Of a stretch of 64,000 nt of DNA, positions 33,001 through 44,700 are shown piece by piece (positions within the stretch are counted from its first letter, which is position 1; every line of letters starts with the position of its first letter). The DNA is taken from positions 886,948 through 950,947 of the forward strand of contig SCFE01000082.1 in the NCBI GenBank assembly GCA_004352715.1. The letters are read 5' to 3'. The position numbers and the translations under genes were made by a program. A model generated the notes under the pieces. It ran no database searches, was not told the DNA's origin, and was given only the letters and a program-made list of their open reading frames with translations. This DNA comes from Hofstenia miamia. Its lineage: Eukaryota > Xenacoelomorpha > Acoela.

Positions 33001-33292
33001 ATTCTTCAGAAAGCTTACTTGCGCACAAAAACAACTAAATTTAGACAATCCATATTTATTTGGGAAGCAATTTGGAGTGATGGATATAAAACTATAGTTA
33101 GATGTACTGATTCCGTGAATTCAATTGATTATCAGCGGACACTTTCCCAAGAGCTCTCTGAACTTTCACAAACTTGTCATTGCCTTTCAATAAGATGAGC
33201 AATGTCACACAGCCGGGTCTACATCCACATTTGGGATAACTTAAAATGTAAGTTTACTCTGAAAATACCTTTCTCAGACCCATGATTTATTG

Positions 33293-33430
33293 ATATTGGA
33301 GAATCTATGGAAGACATTAAGAAACCGTGGAAGCTTCCGTAACCCAACTTCATTTGATGAGCTCAGAAGCATCACAGAGGAAGAATGATACAAAGTGGAC
33401 ACGCCTGCAATAAACCACCTCTTTGCCTAG
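33293..33430 (+). pseudogene. Tc1/mariner transposase C-terminal fragment (second family)
   Basis: The frame reads ILENLWKTLRNRGSFRNPTS then FDELRSITEEE, a stop, YKVDTPAINHLF and a stop at 33428. IENLW marks the third catalytic acidic residue of Tc1-type enzymes. It differs clearly from the 1500-1781 copy, so it is a separate family. No inverted repeats were found around it. Confidence 0.65.
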
Positions 33431-33827
33431 TCTAATTAGTGGTAATATTAATGAGAAGGGTCTAAGCATTGACTCATAGCATTTCTGCCAAGCTTCAAAC
33501 AAAAGTTATAAACATTTTAGTTTTTTTAATAAATAATTTGGTGTCAACATTTTCTCCAATTTTAAATTTTGTTATTATATTGTTAGACCCTTTAACCCTA
33601 TTTCTATTTATACTACCGTTTCTTTTAAGGAGCAAATCTTTGTGTCTACATTTATGCACAATTTTATCCAAGCCTGCTCAAAAAAGCCTTTTTCATGGAC
33701 AAATCTATGAAATTTCCCCACTCATGCACTGGTAACGATTTGTGCTAAAATTTTATCTTGTGCCTGATTCACATGCAAATAAGAATTTGATTTTTGTAAA
33801 AATATTTAAATCTCAAATAAAGTCGAA

Positions 33828-33930
33828 AAAGAAAAAGGCGACAATTCTCTATCTTGTGGTGTTTTCAAATGTTAAATATCTTCATTAGTTCGGAAGTTAT
33901 AAGCACTTAAAAATTATTTGTGGAAACCAT
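33828..33930 (+). repeat. Dispersed repeat, copy A (partner about 41360-41465)
   Basis: AAGGCGACAATTCTCTATC-TG through AGTTCGGAAGTTATAAGCAC and TTAAAAA is collinear with AAGGAGACAGTTCTCTATCC through TTAATAGTTCAGTAAAAGCA and CTAAAAA at 41360-41465. Class unknown. Confidence 0.45.
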
Positions 33931-34015
33931 CATCTATTTCGAAAGATTCATAGTAGAAATAGGGTTAAATCAAAATTCTTTATTATTTTCTCTTTACTTT
34001 TTAAAGTTTCACAAT

Positions 34016-34192
34016 GGTGTAGCTCTAGGCTCGGAAAAGTCACCAGTTTCCAGTGAGTTCGAGAGCTGACCTCAGGACTCTAGCTGTTCATAACAGTGCT
34101 GCCTTCTGTGCTACTGCTACTCCCCACTTTGGTACTCCCAACTCCTCCAAGTATCTCGTATGCTTCTTGCTAACTGCTCCTAGTGCTCCATG
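34016..34192 (-). mobile_element. R4/Dong-like 3' fragment
   Basis: Collinear with 16020-16195: GTGCTACTGC, CTCCCCACTTTGGTACTCCC and CTCCTCCAAGTATCTC blocks in the same order and spacing. It is preceded by TTTATTATTTTC, a degraded TTA tract. Strongly 5' truncated. Confidence 0.75.
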
Positions 34193-34199
34193 GTAAGCT

Positions 34200-36176
34200 T
34201 TTCCTGTGAATAATTGTGGTGATGGGAGTCCTCGTGAAATTTTTAGCTGTAGTAATATTACAAAATCTTTGAAAACAAATTGCTTTGGTGGAGTAGATGA
34301 TCAGAATCATCACAAAATCTTAAGGAACAGTACAAAAAGAAAAGTATCACACATCACTTTTGGCCAATTTTTCCATTAAATTATTCTATTTCTGTGGGAG
34401 AGATGATTCAATTATTTTTATGAAAATCAATAGTTTTGCTAAAATGAAAATTCATCAAACGTGGTGATGGGCTGACGTTTTTTCTAAGCTATGTCTCCAT
34501 GCCTAAATGGAATTAACTTTATTGGGTGTGGCAATGTAGGAAGTGCACTTTAAATATTTACAAAAAATGTTTTCTAATTCTCTCCATATGAGTTTACATA
34601 AATCTTCACTCTTATATCAGTTAATGTATACCGACACCAAAGTGTTACTGTTGTATTCGCGACAATTACATGTTGGATTTTGCACATTATTATATATGAA
34701 ATCATTTACCTGTGACCGCTCTAGGAGGTGTCAATTTGGTTAAAATTTTATGGAGTACTGTGACAATTTGAGAGTTTTTTTATGAAAATGTTTTAGTAAA
34801 ATAAGCATTATTGGAACTGCTGCCTAGTGTGTGGTGTGCGAAAATCTTCCAAAGTTCAATCTGAAATGTCGGCAGAGCAAACAGATAACATATCAGCACA
34901 TGACCGTATAAGCAAATAAATTCGCATCTAACTGAAGTTTCTCTGCTCTAGAAAAATGGTTTGGATTTGTATTCCAAAATTTTTGGTTTTTTATTAAATT
35001 TTTGGATTATGGATTTTTTGGCAAAACTTTGGAAATTATCCAAAATTCACACTCAAATAATTGGTTTAAATTTTTTTGACAACATTTTGCCAAAATTTCA
35101 TTAATTTTTTCTACATTTTTGGAATATTTGGCAACATTTTGTAAAATGTTAAAGCTACTCAAAATAAATCAACAAAAATTACTGAAATTACACAGCATAA
35201 AAATGTTGCATGTTCTGTATATTCTATTTTGTATTATCGCAAATAATGAGTAAAATACGTTACAAACATTCAAACGCGCACAGCCATTAAAGTGGACTAC
35301 CTATAGACAATGGTGTAGCCAAAGGTGTTTGATCGGGCGGTGGCCACGCCCCAAAGAGGAAAACTAATTTTTGCTGAATTAAAGTTTTTGCACTAATAAC
35401 GTTCAATAAACTTTGCATTTCTGTAAGTTTATATACATGTTTCCTAAAAAATCTAAAAGAAAAAATGCTATTGAAAAAACTTTCGTCAAATTTCCAGTTC
35501 TTAGAAATGATAATAAACAGCTAGAATCAATGTTCAAAATTATTTATTCATGGTTATTTATTGACCTTAAAATATAACATTTGAAACTAAATGAATTTTT
35601 CCAATTCAAAAGAATATCATTGTAAAAAACTTTTTAAGTAATAAACTAATTTCAGATTTTGCCAAATTTATCTACACATTGTCCTCATATATAGTTCGAA
35701 ATCGTCCTTAATATTCAATTTTAATGAATATGCAAATGGCTGCATATCATTCAGTGCTAACCCATTATTGGGGTTTGTAACCGTTTGGTTAACTATATTC
35801 AAACTGCTTAAAACCAAAATTAGTTTTTTGTCCACATTGTAAATCAATTGATGCAATTTATTGCCAAAATTTATACCAAATGATTATTCCAAAAGGATGG
35901 ATTTTTCACCGAAATGTATATCAAAAGATGCATATTTTTGCAAAAATATATACATCAAAATTTTCCAGAAAGATGAAAAAATTATCCAAAAAGTTGTCAA
36001 AAAATCCAGAATATTTAACTATTGTATTTTCATTCAAAGCAAGTCCTAAATAGTTGCGGAAATTTTTCAGACAAGTCTCACAATGAAATTGTATTTATGC
36101 CCCTAAAACATGTTCGCAGGTAGTGTTCCACGTTTTTGAAAATGCTGGCTGCATTTATATATTTAGTACGCATTCA

Positions 36177-36213
<37 letters not shown>

Positions 36214-36255
36214 GAAATATATGAAAGTAGAAATTATATGGATTAATGTTTTCCC

Positions 36256-36293
<38 letters not shown>

Positions 36294-36900
36294 ATTTTTA
36301 AGTAGTATCAAAGTAGAGATGTGGCAATTTAGTGTGAAAATTAATGGCGGAATTTTTTACAAACGTCGTGGAAGAAATCATAAATAATTCAGAGTACGGA
36401 TTTTTCGTCTGAAGTAAATGCCTGGGGCTCTTTAACGGAACTAAAGTGTAAATGAACACCGTATGCTTTGTATATTCAAAGGAGTTGTTTCTTCTTTTTT
36501 ACAATTACAGAAGATCGGTAGTCAAATGCGACAAAGCTGTTTCACAAACAAACACTGACTCCACTTAGCGGACGAAAGACGCATTATTTCAGTACAGAAT
36601 TAAAAGGAGAGATTTAAAGTACATTTAAGCTAATTAACAGCGACATTGTTATCACAGGGTTTCGACACATATTTACAACGGCGAATTGTATCCTTAAAAG
36701 AGAAGTTGTAACATTAACTGACTTTTCAGCAACAATATGTCGTCCATAATTTTATTTTACGTGAATGACTTCCTGATTTGGAATTAAATCGGCAAGGGAA
36801 TCGGCGTATTAAATTTGTTCTTCAAAATCTGTGTGCGGTTAAAATCCAAACTGCCTTCTAGTCCACCTAATTTGCGCCGCTTTGCATTCAGTTAGCGACT
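34200..36900. other. No supported gene; TTTTGG-rich inverted segments
   Basis: 34963-35150 is rich in ATTTTTGG and TTTGGCAAAA motifs; 35860-36020 carries the complementary CCAAAA-type motifs, so the two may be ends of an old repeat about 1 kb long. (TA)n tracts lie at 36181-36212 and 36258-36292. A frame at 34543-34743 is open without motif. Confidence 0.35.
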
Positions 36901-36924
36901 ACCATTTCAAACTAAGTCTACGGC

Positions 36925-37012
36925 ATGGTCGGACTCCTGTCACTCATTTTTAGGATATTTTTGGCTTTCTGGCTCTTTACCAATGTCAATTCTCTTGGAT
37001 CTTTCAATTACA
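36925..37012 (+). CDS. Possible first coding exon with signal peptide
   Basis: ATG at 36925 has a purine at -3 and G at +4 (CGGCATGG). The first residues, MVGLLSLIFRIFLAFWLFTN, form a good secretory signal with a hydrophobic core, followed by VNS as a plausible cleavage site. The frame reaches AATTACA followed by GTAAGC, a usable splice donor at 37013. GC content rises upstream (36780-36920), unlike the neighbourhood. No later exon could be linked, so the product is unknown; it could be a chance frame. Confidence 0.3.
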
Positions 37013-37139
37013 GTAAGCCGTTTTTCTTTATTAAAATTTTTATTTTACATTTTCTATGCTGTTTTACTAAATTATATTCTCATTTCCTTACACAGCATGT
37101 ATCAATACTGCCGTTGCATTATACCGCTGTGAATATATA

Positions 37140-37613
37140 AACACGGGAAACAATTTTACAACAGTTATTCAATTTATTCCCATAAATTTATAATCATATA
37201 AATGCACAGCAATAAAATGATAATTGCTGTTAAATCTTTGCAATTATGCTTACAATCATGTATATTTTCTATCATTTATTAGAAGATATTTTTTACATGT
37301 AATTTAATTGCACAGTGCTTCAAAGGAATGAACCATTGAACTTATTCTGTAAAGTCTGTCCTCATGTGTTCTCTTGCATGTATAAGTAGATTAAGAACGC
37401 CCTAACAATGACCATCATTGATACTAAATTACACACCACACACTCCATCCACAATTCACATACAACGGATAACTTAAAATTTTATGTTGGGAATTTACTA
37501 GTGTTTAAAAATATGAAAATCATACACAATTTGAGCCTTATTCACACTAGGATACCCATTACTTTTTGGGATTTTACTGTACAGCACGAGTATGTTCATG
37601 TTATGGTCATATA
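37140..37613. other. No recognised gene
   Basis: AT-rich; a frame at 37408 runs into the hAT-like end at 37614 and is not supported. Confidence 0.45.
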
Positions 37614-38612
37614 CAGGGCTCCCAAAAGCACTGCTGTTAACAGCGCTGATAACAGCTGCAAGCTGTTACATCAAACAAGTGCTGTTTAAAACAGCAAATA
37701 AAATTTAACCCATTTTGGCATATTATCTGTGTTGTTAACACACTATCAATGTCTTTCAATCCCCTCAACAGGCCATCAAAAACGCACAAGAATTCAAACC
37801 AGTGCTGTAGTCATTGATAAAGATACTTGCAGCCCCAAGTAATCAACAAACACCATTGTTAGAGGTTGATTCAATTATAGTTTGTATTTGGATTTTTATT
37901 AATATTCATTTTTTCTTTTAGTCATTTCACAATAGTGTTGTGTGCTGTGTGCAATTATAACACTCCTGTCTCGCTCTTTATCAACTTCTTTGTAAAATGG
38001 ATGATTGACTTTACGCTTGGTAAAATTTTCAAAAAACACTTACAAAGCACCAAGTATCAGAGGCGTGTTAAGGTTTTTTAAAACGGGGGTGACTGACACC
38101 TTCCCCACAGCTGTAAACAAATAATGAGCACAGTAATTGTTGATGTTGAAAGAAACATTTTCTTTCCATTGGCGTAATCTACTAATTCTAACAAACTACA
38201 TAAATATTGTGTGAAAATAATTTGCTAAGTTAGTTTCACAAAGTTTTTAAGCAAATGTGAATTAAAGTGAACTATTTTCAATTTTGTTCGCAGCTGGTGA
38301 CAAGGGAGTGGTCGCACCCCCCCTAAAGTAATTTTGAATAGTTTAATAAAAAAATTCTTGGTAAAACATTAAAAACATTTAAAAACTAAATCGGAAAATG
38401 CATTTTTAGTCTATTTTTTCAATATTTTCACATGATCAAAACCATCAAAAAACCTCCTGCTCTTATCCTTCAATGTCAGAGCCGATCTATTAATTTTTTT
38501 ATTGATTAAAACTAAGAACTAAGTAAAAAATATCGCAGCTGTTAACAGCAAAAAGGTTGCTGTTTGCTGTTAACAGGTTCTTTAGCTGTTAACAGCAAAA
38601 TGGGAATCCCTG
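37614..38612. mobile_element. hAT-like element, about 1 kb, with GTTAAC palindromes
   Basis: Left end CAGGGCTCCCAAAAGC; right end in reverse complement CAGGGATTCCCATTTTGC. Both ends carry the palindrome GCTGTTAACAGC: once at the left with variants (GCTGATAACAGC), three times at the right. Flanks GTCATATA and TTTATATA agree at 6 of 8 positions, compatible with a decayed 8-bp duplication. The interior has no transposase; 38058-38110 and 38285-38330 hold a second inverted pair (GGGGGTGACTGACAC-type), maybe a nested remnant. Confidence 0.65.
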
Positions 38613-38615
38613 TTT

Positions 38616-38642
38616 ATATATGTATATATATATATATATTAT

Positions 38643-38694
<52 letters not shown>

Positions 38695-38696
38695 TG

Positions 38697-38729
<33 letters not shown>

Positions 38730-38735
38730 TATATG
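38616..38735. repeat. Compound (TA)n microsatellite
   Basis: TA runs with one CACACACACA block, directly next to the hAT-like element. Frames across it are repeat shadows. Confidence 0.9.
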
Positions 38736-38739
38736 TATG

Positions 38740-41700
38740 GCAAGCCTACATTTATTAGCCATCCATAATTGCCATATTTGAAATTTTATCCATAATGGCA
38801 ATTATATACATTATGATGAATTATTGTGAAATGTATCTATGATACATGGAAAATAGCAATTTAATGAAGTGATTTCTATTATTTAGCTAAATAAATGCTG
38901 CAATTGAAAGATTAATAAGGCTAAGGACGAGTAGAATTTTAGTGTACTGATATGATATCTCCAGCAATCCATTAGAATACGAAAAGATTTTGAAACATTC
39001 AAAAATAAATTTTAAAATAGACCAATTAATTTTTGTTTGTTTTCCAATACAAGACACTTTGTTTGCATTCTACCACTACAAATGGAAAACAGCTTCATTT
39101 TTACTGTGTGTTCGCAAGTTACTGAAGCTGCGTACCATAGTTTTTTAACGTCTTTAGTGTTGCTATCTTATCAAAATTTTGTTTTTTTGTTCAAAGACCT
39201 TTCTTAATATATGTATTTACATGCTCAATTAATATAAATATAAATATAATATATGAAATTAAAAATAATGTTACAGTTTTTTGAAACCGAATATAAATTC
39301 TGTTCATGTTACAATAAATATATGGATTTCCATTATGACCACATTTTAATGCCTTCCATCAATAATGGCGATAAAAATCTTTTATTATACCATTGTGGAA
39401 ATCATAGTATGGCGCATAATGGTGTTTCATCAACATCAGGGGAAATGAAAAGTTTTAAATTAGAAATTTCTTAGCTCGTCGATAGACGTCATTTGGTTAC
39501 AATATGTTTTTTAAATATACATTTATGTGTAGAAGTAATCTCCCTACTTAAAGCTTTTTTCTACTCATCAACATGCAACTACGTCAGCATTAGTCTACTT
39601 GCACTGATTTCAGTTACTTGATGAAATATCAATATCAAAATACTGTTGTGAATCTTCTGTGACATTTTTTAAAATTGTTCTTAGATTTTTGGCCTATTTG
39701 AGTCTCATAGAGCAGATTATTTAAAAAATGAGTCTTTTTAGCTAAACGGCTGAGGGCAATCGATGATCGACTCCATTATAATTAGTGGCTAAAATATATT
39801 CTAGTAGATTAATCCTTCTTACAACATGTATGTTTTTCCTGACAGTCAATCAATTTCGCAAACACATCTTCAATCCTCACAGTGTTCCAATTGAACGGTT
39901 ATTCTCGAAAGGTTGTCAAGTAATACCCATCTCCTGACCATCACTAGACCTTGAAAATGCTCATTAACTAATTTGTTAAATAAATAATTCTGAATTGATT
40001 TCTAACCTTCGTGTTCTTGAGACATTAGTGGGTTGAAAATGTAATTGACAAAAATAAAGGCTGCCAAATTATATTTCAAAATGAAGTTGATGGTTTGCAT
40101 TAACATCAAAGAATCTAATACAAGACTTTAGAATGGAAGAGATGAGGTTAATCAAGAATAATCAACATGGCCAAATTTTCAATTGAAACAAGGATGATCA
40201 ATGCAAAAGCAAGATCCTGAAACTTTTAAAACACTAAAGTATATTTTATAGGAAGCTATCAAGCCATAACATACTTTTCTTGAGTAATCCTTACAATATA
40301 AAAAATTGAGGCACTGTGTGGTAAACTCATTGCCGTATTCGTTTTAATATCATACCATTCCAACAAATTTTAATATAAATTAATTCAAGTATTGCCAGTT
40401 ACAAAAAAATAACATTTCAAATCACTGATTAATTCATTAATACGTACAGGGTAACAAAAGTAAAAAGGAAAGTATGTAAATGGAAGCAATATTTACAAAT
40501 ATTGAAACACTGTATCATCATTTCTAGTGATATATCTTAGTGCAGATGGTAAAAACGTTCTTCTATTTTTATCTGTACGAGAGTAAAAAGACTTGTAATT
40601 ATTACGGGTTGTATGAACGCTAAGAAGCTTCTGATCTTTTGTTTAATTGTAGATTTTCTTTATCCTGATTAAGTTTTTACTTTACAAAATATTTATCCTT
40701 TTCCAAACTCTGGTTTCAAATCGATTTCTCACGTCTTTATTCAAAATATAAGTTTACATATCATAAATCATTTATTAGTTCTCAATATGCCCATCCATCC
40801 TATGTATTCAGATGGTGTTTTGTTCAAAAAACGTCTTTATTTATTCAAAAAGTAAACTTTAGATGTATTTATATCTAAGAAATTTTCTACAGTCTTATTC
40901 TTATCATTTATTGGGCAAGGACAAACCTTGCAAATTTACAATGCAAAAATGAGTCTATTTCAAAATATGTGTCCAATTATTCGTATCTATACATCAACAA
41001 TTCAAATATGGTTTTAAGCCCAATCTACCCAGTGTGACTTTGGATAGAAAACGTTGTGTTCAAATAATGTTGTCCAAACCTATTATGAAATGTGGAATGT
41101 TGGAATATTGATATGTCTATTCATGAATGTGCTTAAATGTAATGGTGGATACATACATTAAAACTATTCCTGTGGAAATATTAATTATTTTTCAATGAAG
41201 ATTTTGATTGTTTGAAACCTTCATAACTTGTCCCTATACCTAATGTTCAGGAAATCTAGCGGCCATGGGAGCAACAACTAACTTGTTGTGTATTTTTCTG
41301 AAGATAGAACACCCAAGCCATGACGAGACTTACGTGCTTGATTTTTAAGCATAAATAAAAAAGGAGACAGTTCTCTATCCCGTAAAATTTTGAAGAACCC
41401 ATCTAGATCTTAAATAACGTGAAGAGTACTTCTCTACTTAATAGTTCAGTAAAAGCACTAAAAACAATGTTGATATTCACTTTCAATTTTGGAGTGATGA
41501 TTTTATGGGTGGCATATCAACTTTGTGTTAACCACATTTCACATATAAGTTTTGATTACTACTCTTGATCGATGTGTTTGGGCATGGGCATTAACGAATG
41601 TTCGCATGCCTGAGCTGGGCCTTCATATTATAAAATGCGAATGAGCTTAGTGGTTATGAAAAAATGATGAGTCCAACTTGGTTCAAACAATGGTGCTTTA

Positions 41701-44700
41701 TAGAGTTCTTGAAGTATATATTTACTACGTTTTAAAAGATTTATTAAGTCAACTATGAACCTCATCCAATGATAATAAAAGCCCTTGCTTGGACAGAGAA
41801 GGCGTGGGTCTTGGAGTTTGTGACATTTGAAGGCCTGGTTTTTGAATTTCCTATTCATTAACTCCATTTTTTCTGAATGCTAACGTTTTTATATAGACAC
41901 TAGAATCTTTAAGTGCTTAATATTGTTGTGAAAACATTGCGCAATTTTGCATTCGTTATGTAAAAATTAATTTAAAGTTTAGTCTTAGTTATCAAATTAT
42001 TACAAAATAGCGTTAGCTAGTATTTGTAGAAAACACATTTGTAGCACAAGGAGTGCCTACTAATAACAAACAAATTTCTGCTAGTAGACAGTCATATTTA
42101 AATGTTTTTGTCAGATTTCGGTGTGGTCAGTTATCTGATTCAAAATGTAAACGTGAGACTGCTCCGTCTATTTCTACTGAGATTGAGGATGTTTTTCATA
42201 GATGACCGCAAGCAGGGTCTCTGACGACAACTGCCAAATATGCGTTTAATTTCGAGATTCAAAGAGATGCAAGCGAAGTTAGGGATATTCGAATCCAAAA
42301 CAAGATTCTAATATTCGTAAATTACACGAATATTCTAATATTGGAATATTCTCAGAAATGCTAATATACCATACCCGATGATGAGAACGGCAACGTAAAA
42401 TATAAAAAACAGTTTTATTTCTTCAAACACCTTGGCTTAATATGATACGTCAAATGCAGAATGACAGAGCAATAAAAAATGATTTTTTTCTATGTTATAT
42501 GTTGCTAAATATATTTCAATTTTTTTTAGAATTTTGAGCTAATTTTTATTGGTCTATGCTATAAGAATTAAACATTGCTGGTTATATTCAAATTTCATAT
42601 TTATAGATGAAAGGGGTTAGCCGTTATCGCTAAAAACGACTAGAAAAAAAAATGGACTGTTTAAAATACAAGACTGCTTAACGCACACAATGTTTTTTTG
42701 GTAATGCCTACACATGTTCTTGCAATTTATCTCAGCAGATGTGAGCTATTGCGAATTTTGTTTCGGGTGCTAGAAGGAAAAATTACTATTTTTTTAGAAA
42801 TCAAGTTTATCCCTCGTATTCTACACACAGTTCTTACCTAGAAATATTTATTTTCAAACTTTTAGAACAAGGCTTTAAACTATATTTAGCAATTGCTAAG
42901 ACCTGGGAAAGTAACAAATTCCTTCATGTAAATTCACCGATTTCATCGCCTCGAATTCACTGTGAATGGAATCGCTTAATGAATTACTTCGTCTCTGGCT
43001 GTATACATTAAATGCTCATGCAGCTCAATGATTCCAAAACATTTTGATGTTGACAAAAATTCAGACAGACCTTTTCACACATCAGGTTGCGTGTGTATCT
43101 TTAGAGAGATATTATTAAGGCCCGACAAGAACTTTTAATTCGCATTTGTAGGAACCGTCTTTGACCGATTTAAAACATGGCGTACTTCGAATTTGCGGAA
43201 TTAATTTTGTAATTATGGAAATTAATTTTAGGCAACCTGCAAATTTTCTAACATTTCGGTTGCTTCTTTTAGCTGCAAACCATAATTTTGTAATTCTTTA
43301 TTTGTGCAGTTAGTCGCCGTTTAATCCTCGAATATACCATGTTAAAAATCTAGATTTTTCCACAAAGTATTTATGTGGGATTTTTTGGAATAACTAGATG
43401 ACTTAGGCATGGAAAAATATATGGTGAAACCTGAACTCACACGCACACACACACATACCCACGGATATGCCGAGTCGGCTTCGCCGACATCAGAAATATT
43501 TGTCGTAATTTAAAATATTTTATCATGTATAAATTATGATTGGTTACATTAAGTTCAGTAAAATGTGGCGAATGCCCTATTGCATCGTGCCTAATTCTAT
43601 CAGGATAAAATAAAATTTATGAAACAAGAGCCTAAAATTCGAAACATTTGAAATATCATGCTGCAAATTCAGAATTTTTTTGTTGTTAGAAGTTATAAAT
43701 GTATTTTGACTTCTTAAGATTTAGTTACTCAAAACTGGACGCGGGAGCGAGTACTTCCAACACCATAGTGACATTCTGTTATCAATGGTTTTTTGCGTTT
43801 TTCCTTGCATATAATTTTTAAAAATTTCTTAAGTCATTCATTGAACTAAAGCTGGCTTCTATAAATGTAGTTACAGCATTTTTTGTCTAAAGATTTGCAA
43901 ATGAAGGAAGTTTGCGTAATCAAAATTCACATATTTAGGTCAAAATACCGAAAAATAAACCGAAACCTCGGTTTTCAATAAAAATTGAAACTGAACTGAG
44001 AGAGAACAGCGGAAACACTCACATGTAGTAGTAGTTTCACAGGCGCCAAAATTCGTTATAATCTTTTAATTGACTAAAACATAATTTAGTGTTTTGAAAA
44101 TATATATTTGAATAACGTTTGATTAATACCGATAGTAGTTAGCCTAAAAACCAAAATTGAAACCGAAACCGCCATTTTGAGGGGCAAGATCACCGAAACT
44201 CAAACCGAACCCATTTTTGGGAACCACCGAGCATTAGACAAAATGACATTCCGTTACATTTGGAAATAGCTATAACACGTACTAGGTTGTAAAATATATT
44301 TTCAAAGTTTACCAAAGAGACCATTACTATTTTTTATTAAAATGAAATGGAATTTAAATTAATCAATACGTTAAATTACAGTATCTAATCTTAAACAGCC
44401 AACGAATATATAACATAAGAAACAACAATAAGAATATCTAAAATTTGAAAAGCCACGCCCTTTTGCTGCCCCATTCAGATTTAATTGCTTGCATAAATAT
44501 AGTTTCACCATGGATTTGTAATTAGAGCTTCCCCTAGCATAAACGGTAATAATACAATTCCAATAATTTCCAACAAATTATTTGGTTAGTATTGGTGAAA
44601 ACTAAATAATATGTCCTTTAACCTTCTCGAAAATTTTATCTTATAAATTTCACACATATAGGTTGAAAATTTGCAACAGAATTTAAGTGCAGAAATGCAT

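Noticed and set aside
34443-34743. Possible Tc1 transposase middle region
   Set aside because: Only weak resemblance across several frames; no catalytic block could be named.
35311-35345. CAATGGTGTAGCC start resembling a hAT end
   Set aside because: No matching right end or 8-bp duplication found.
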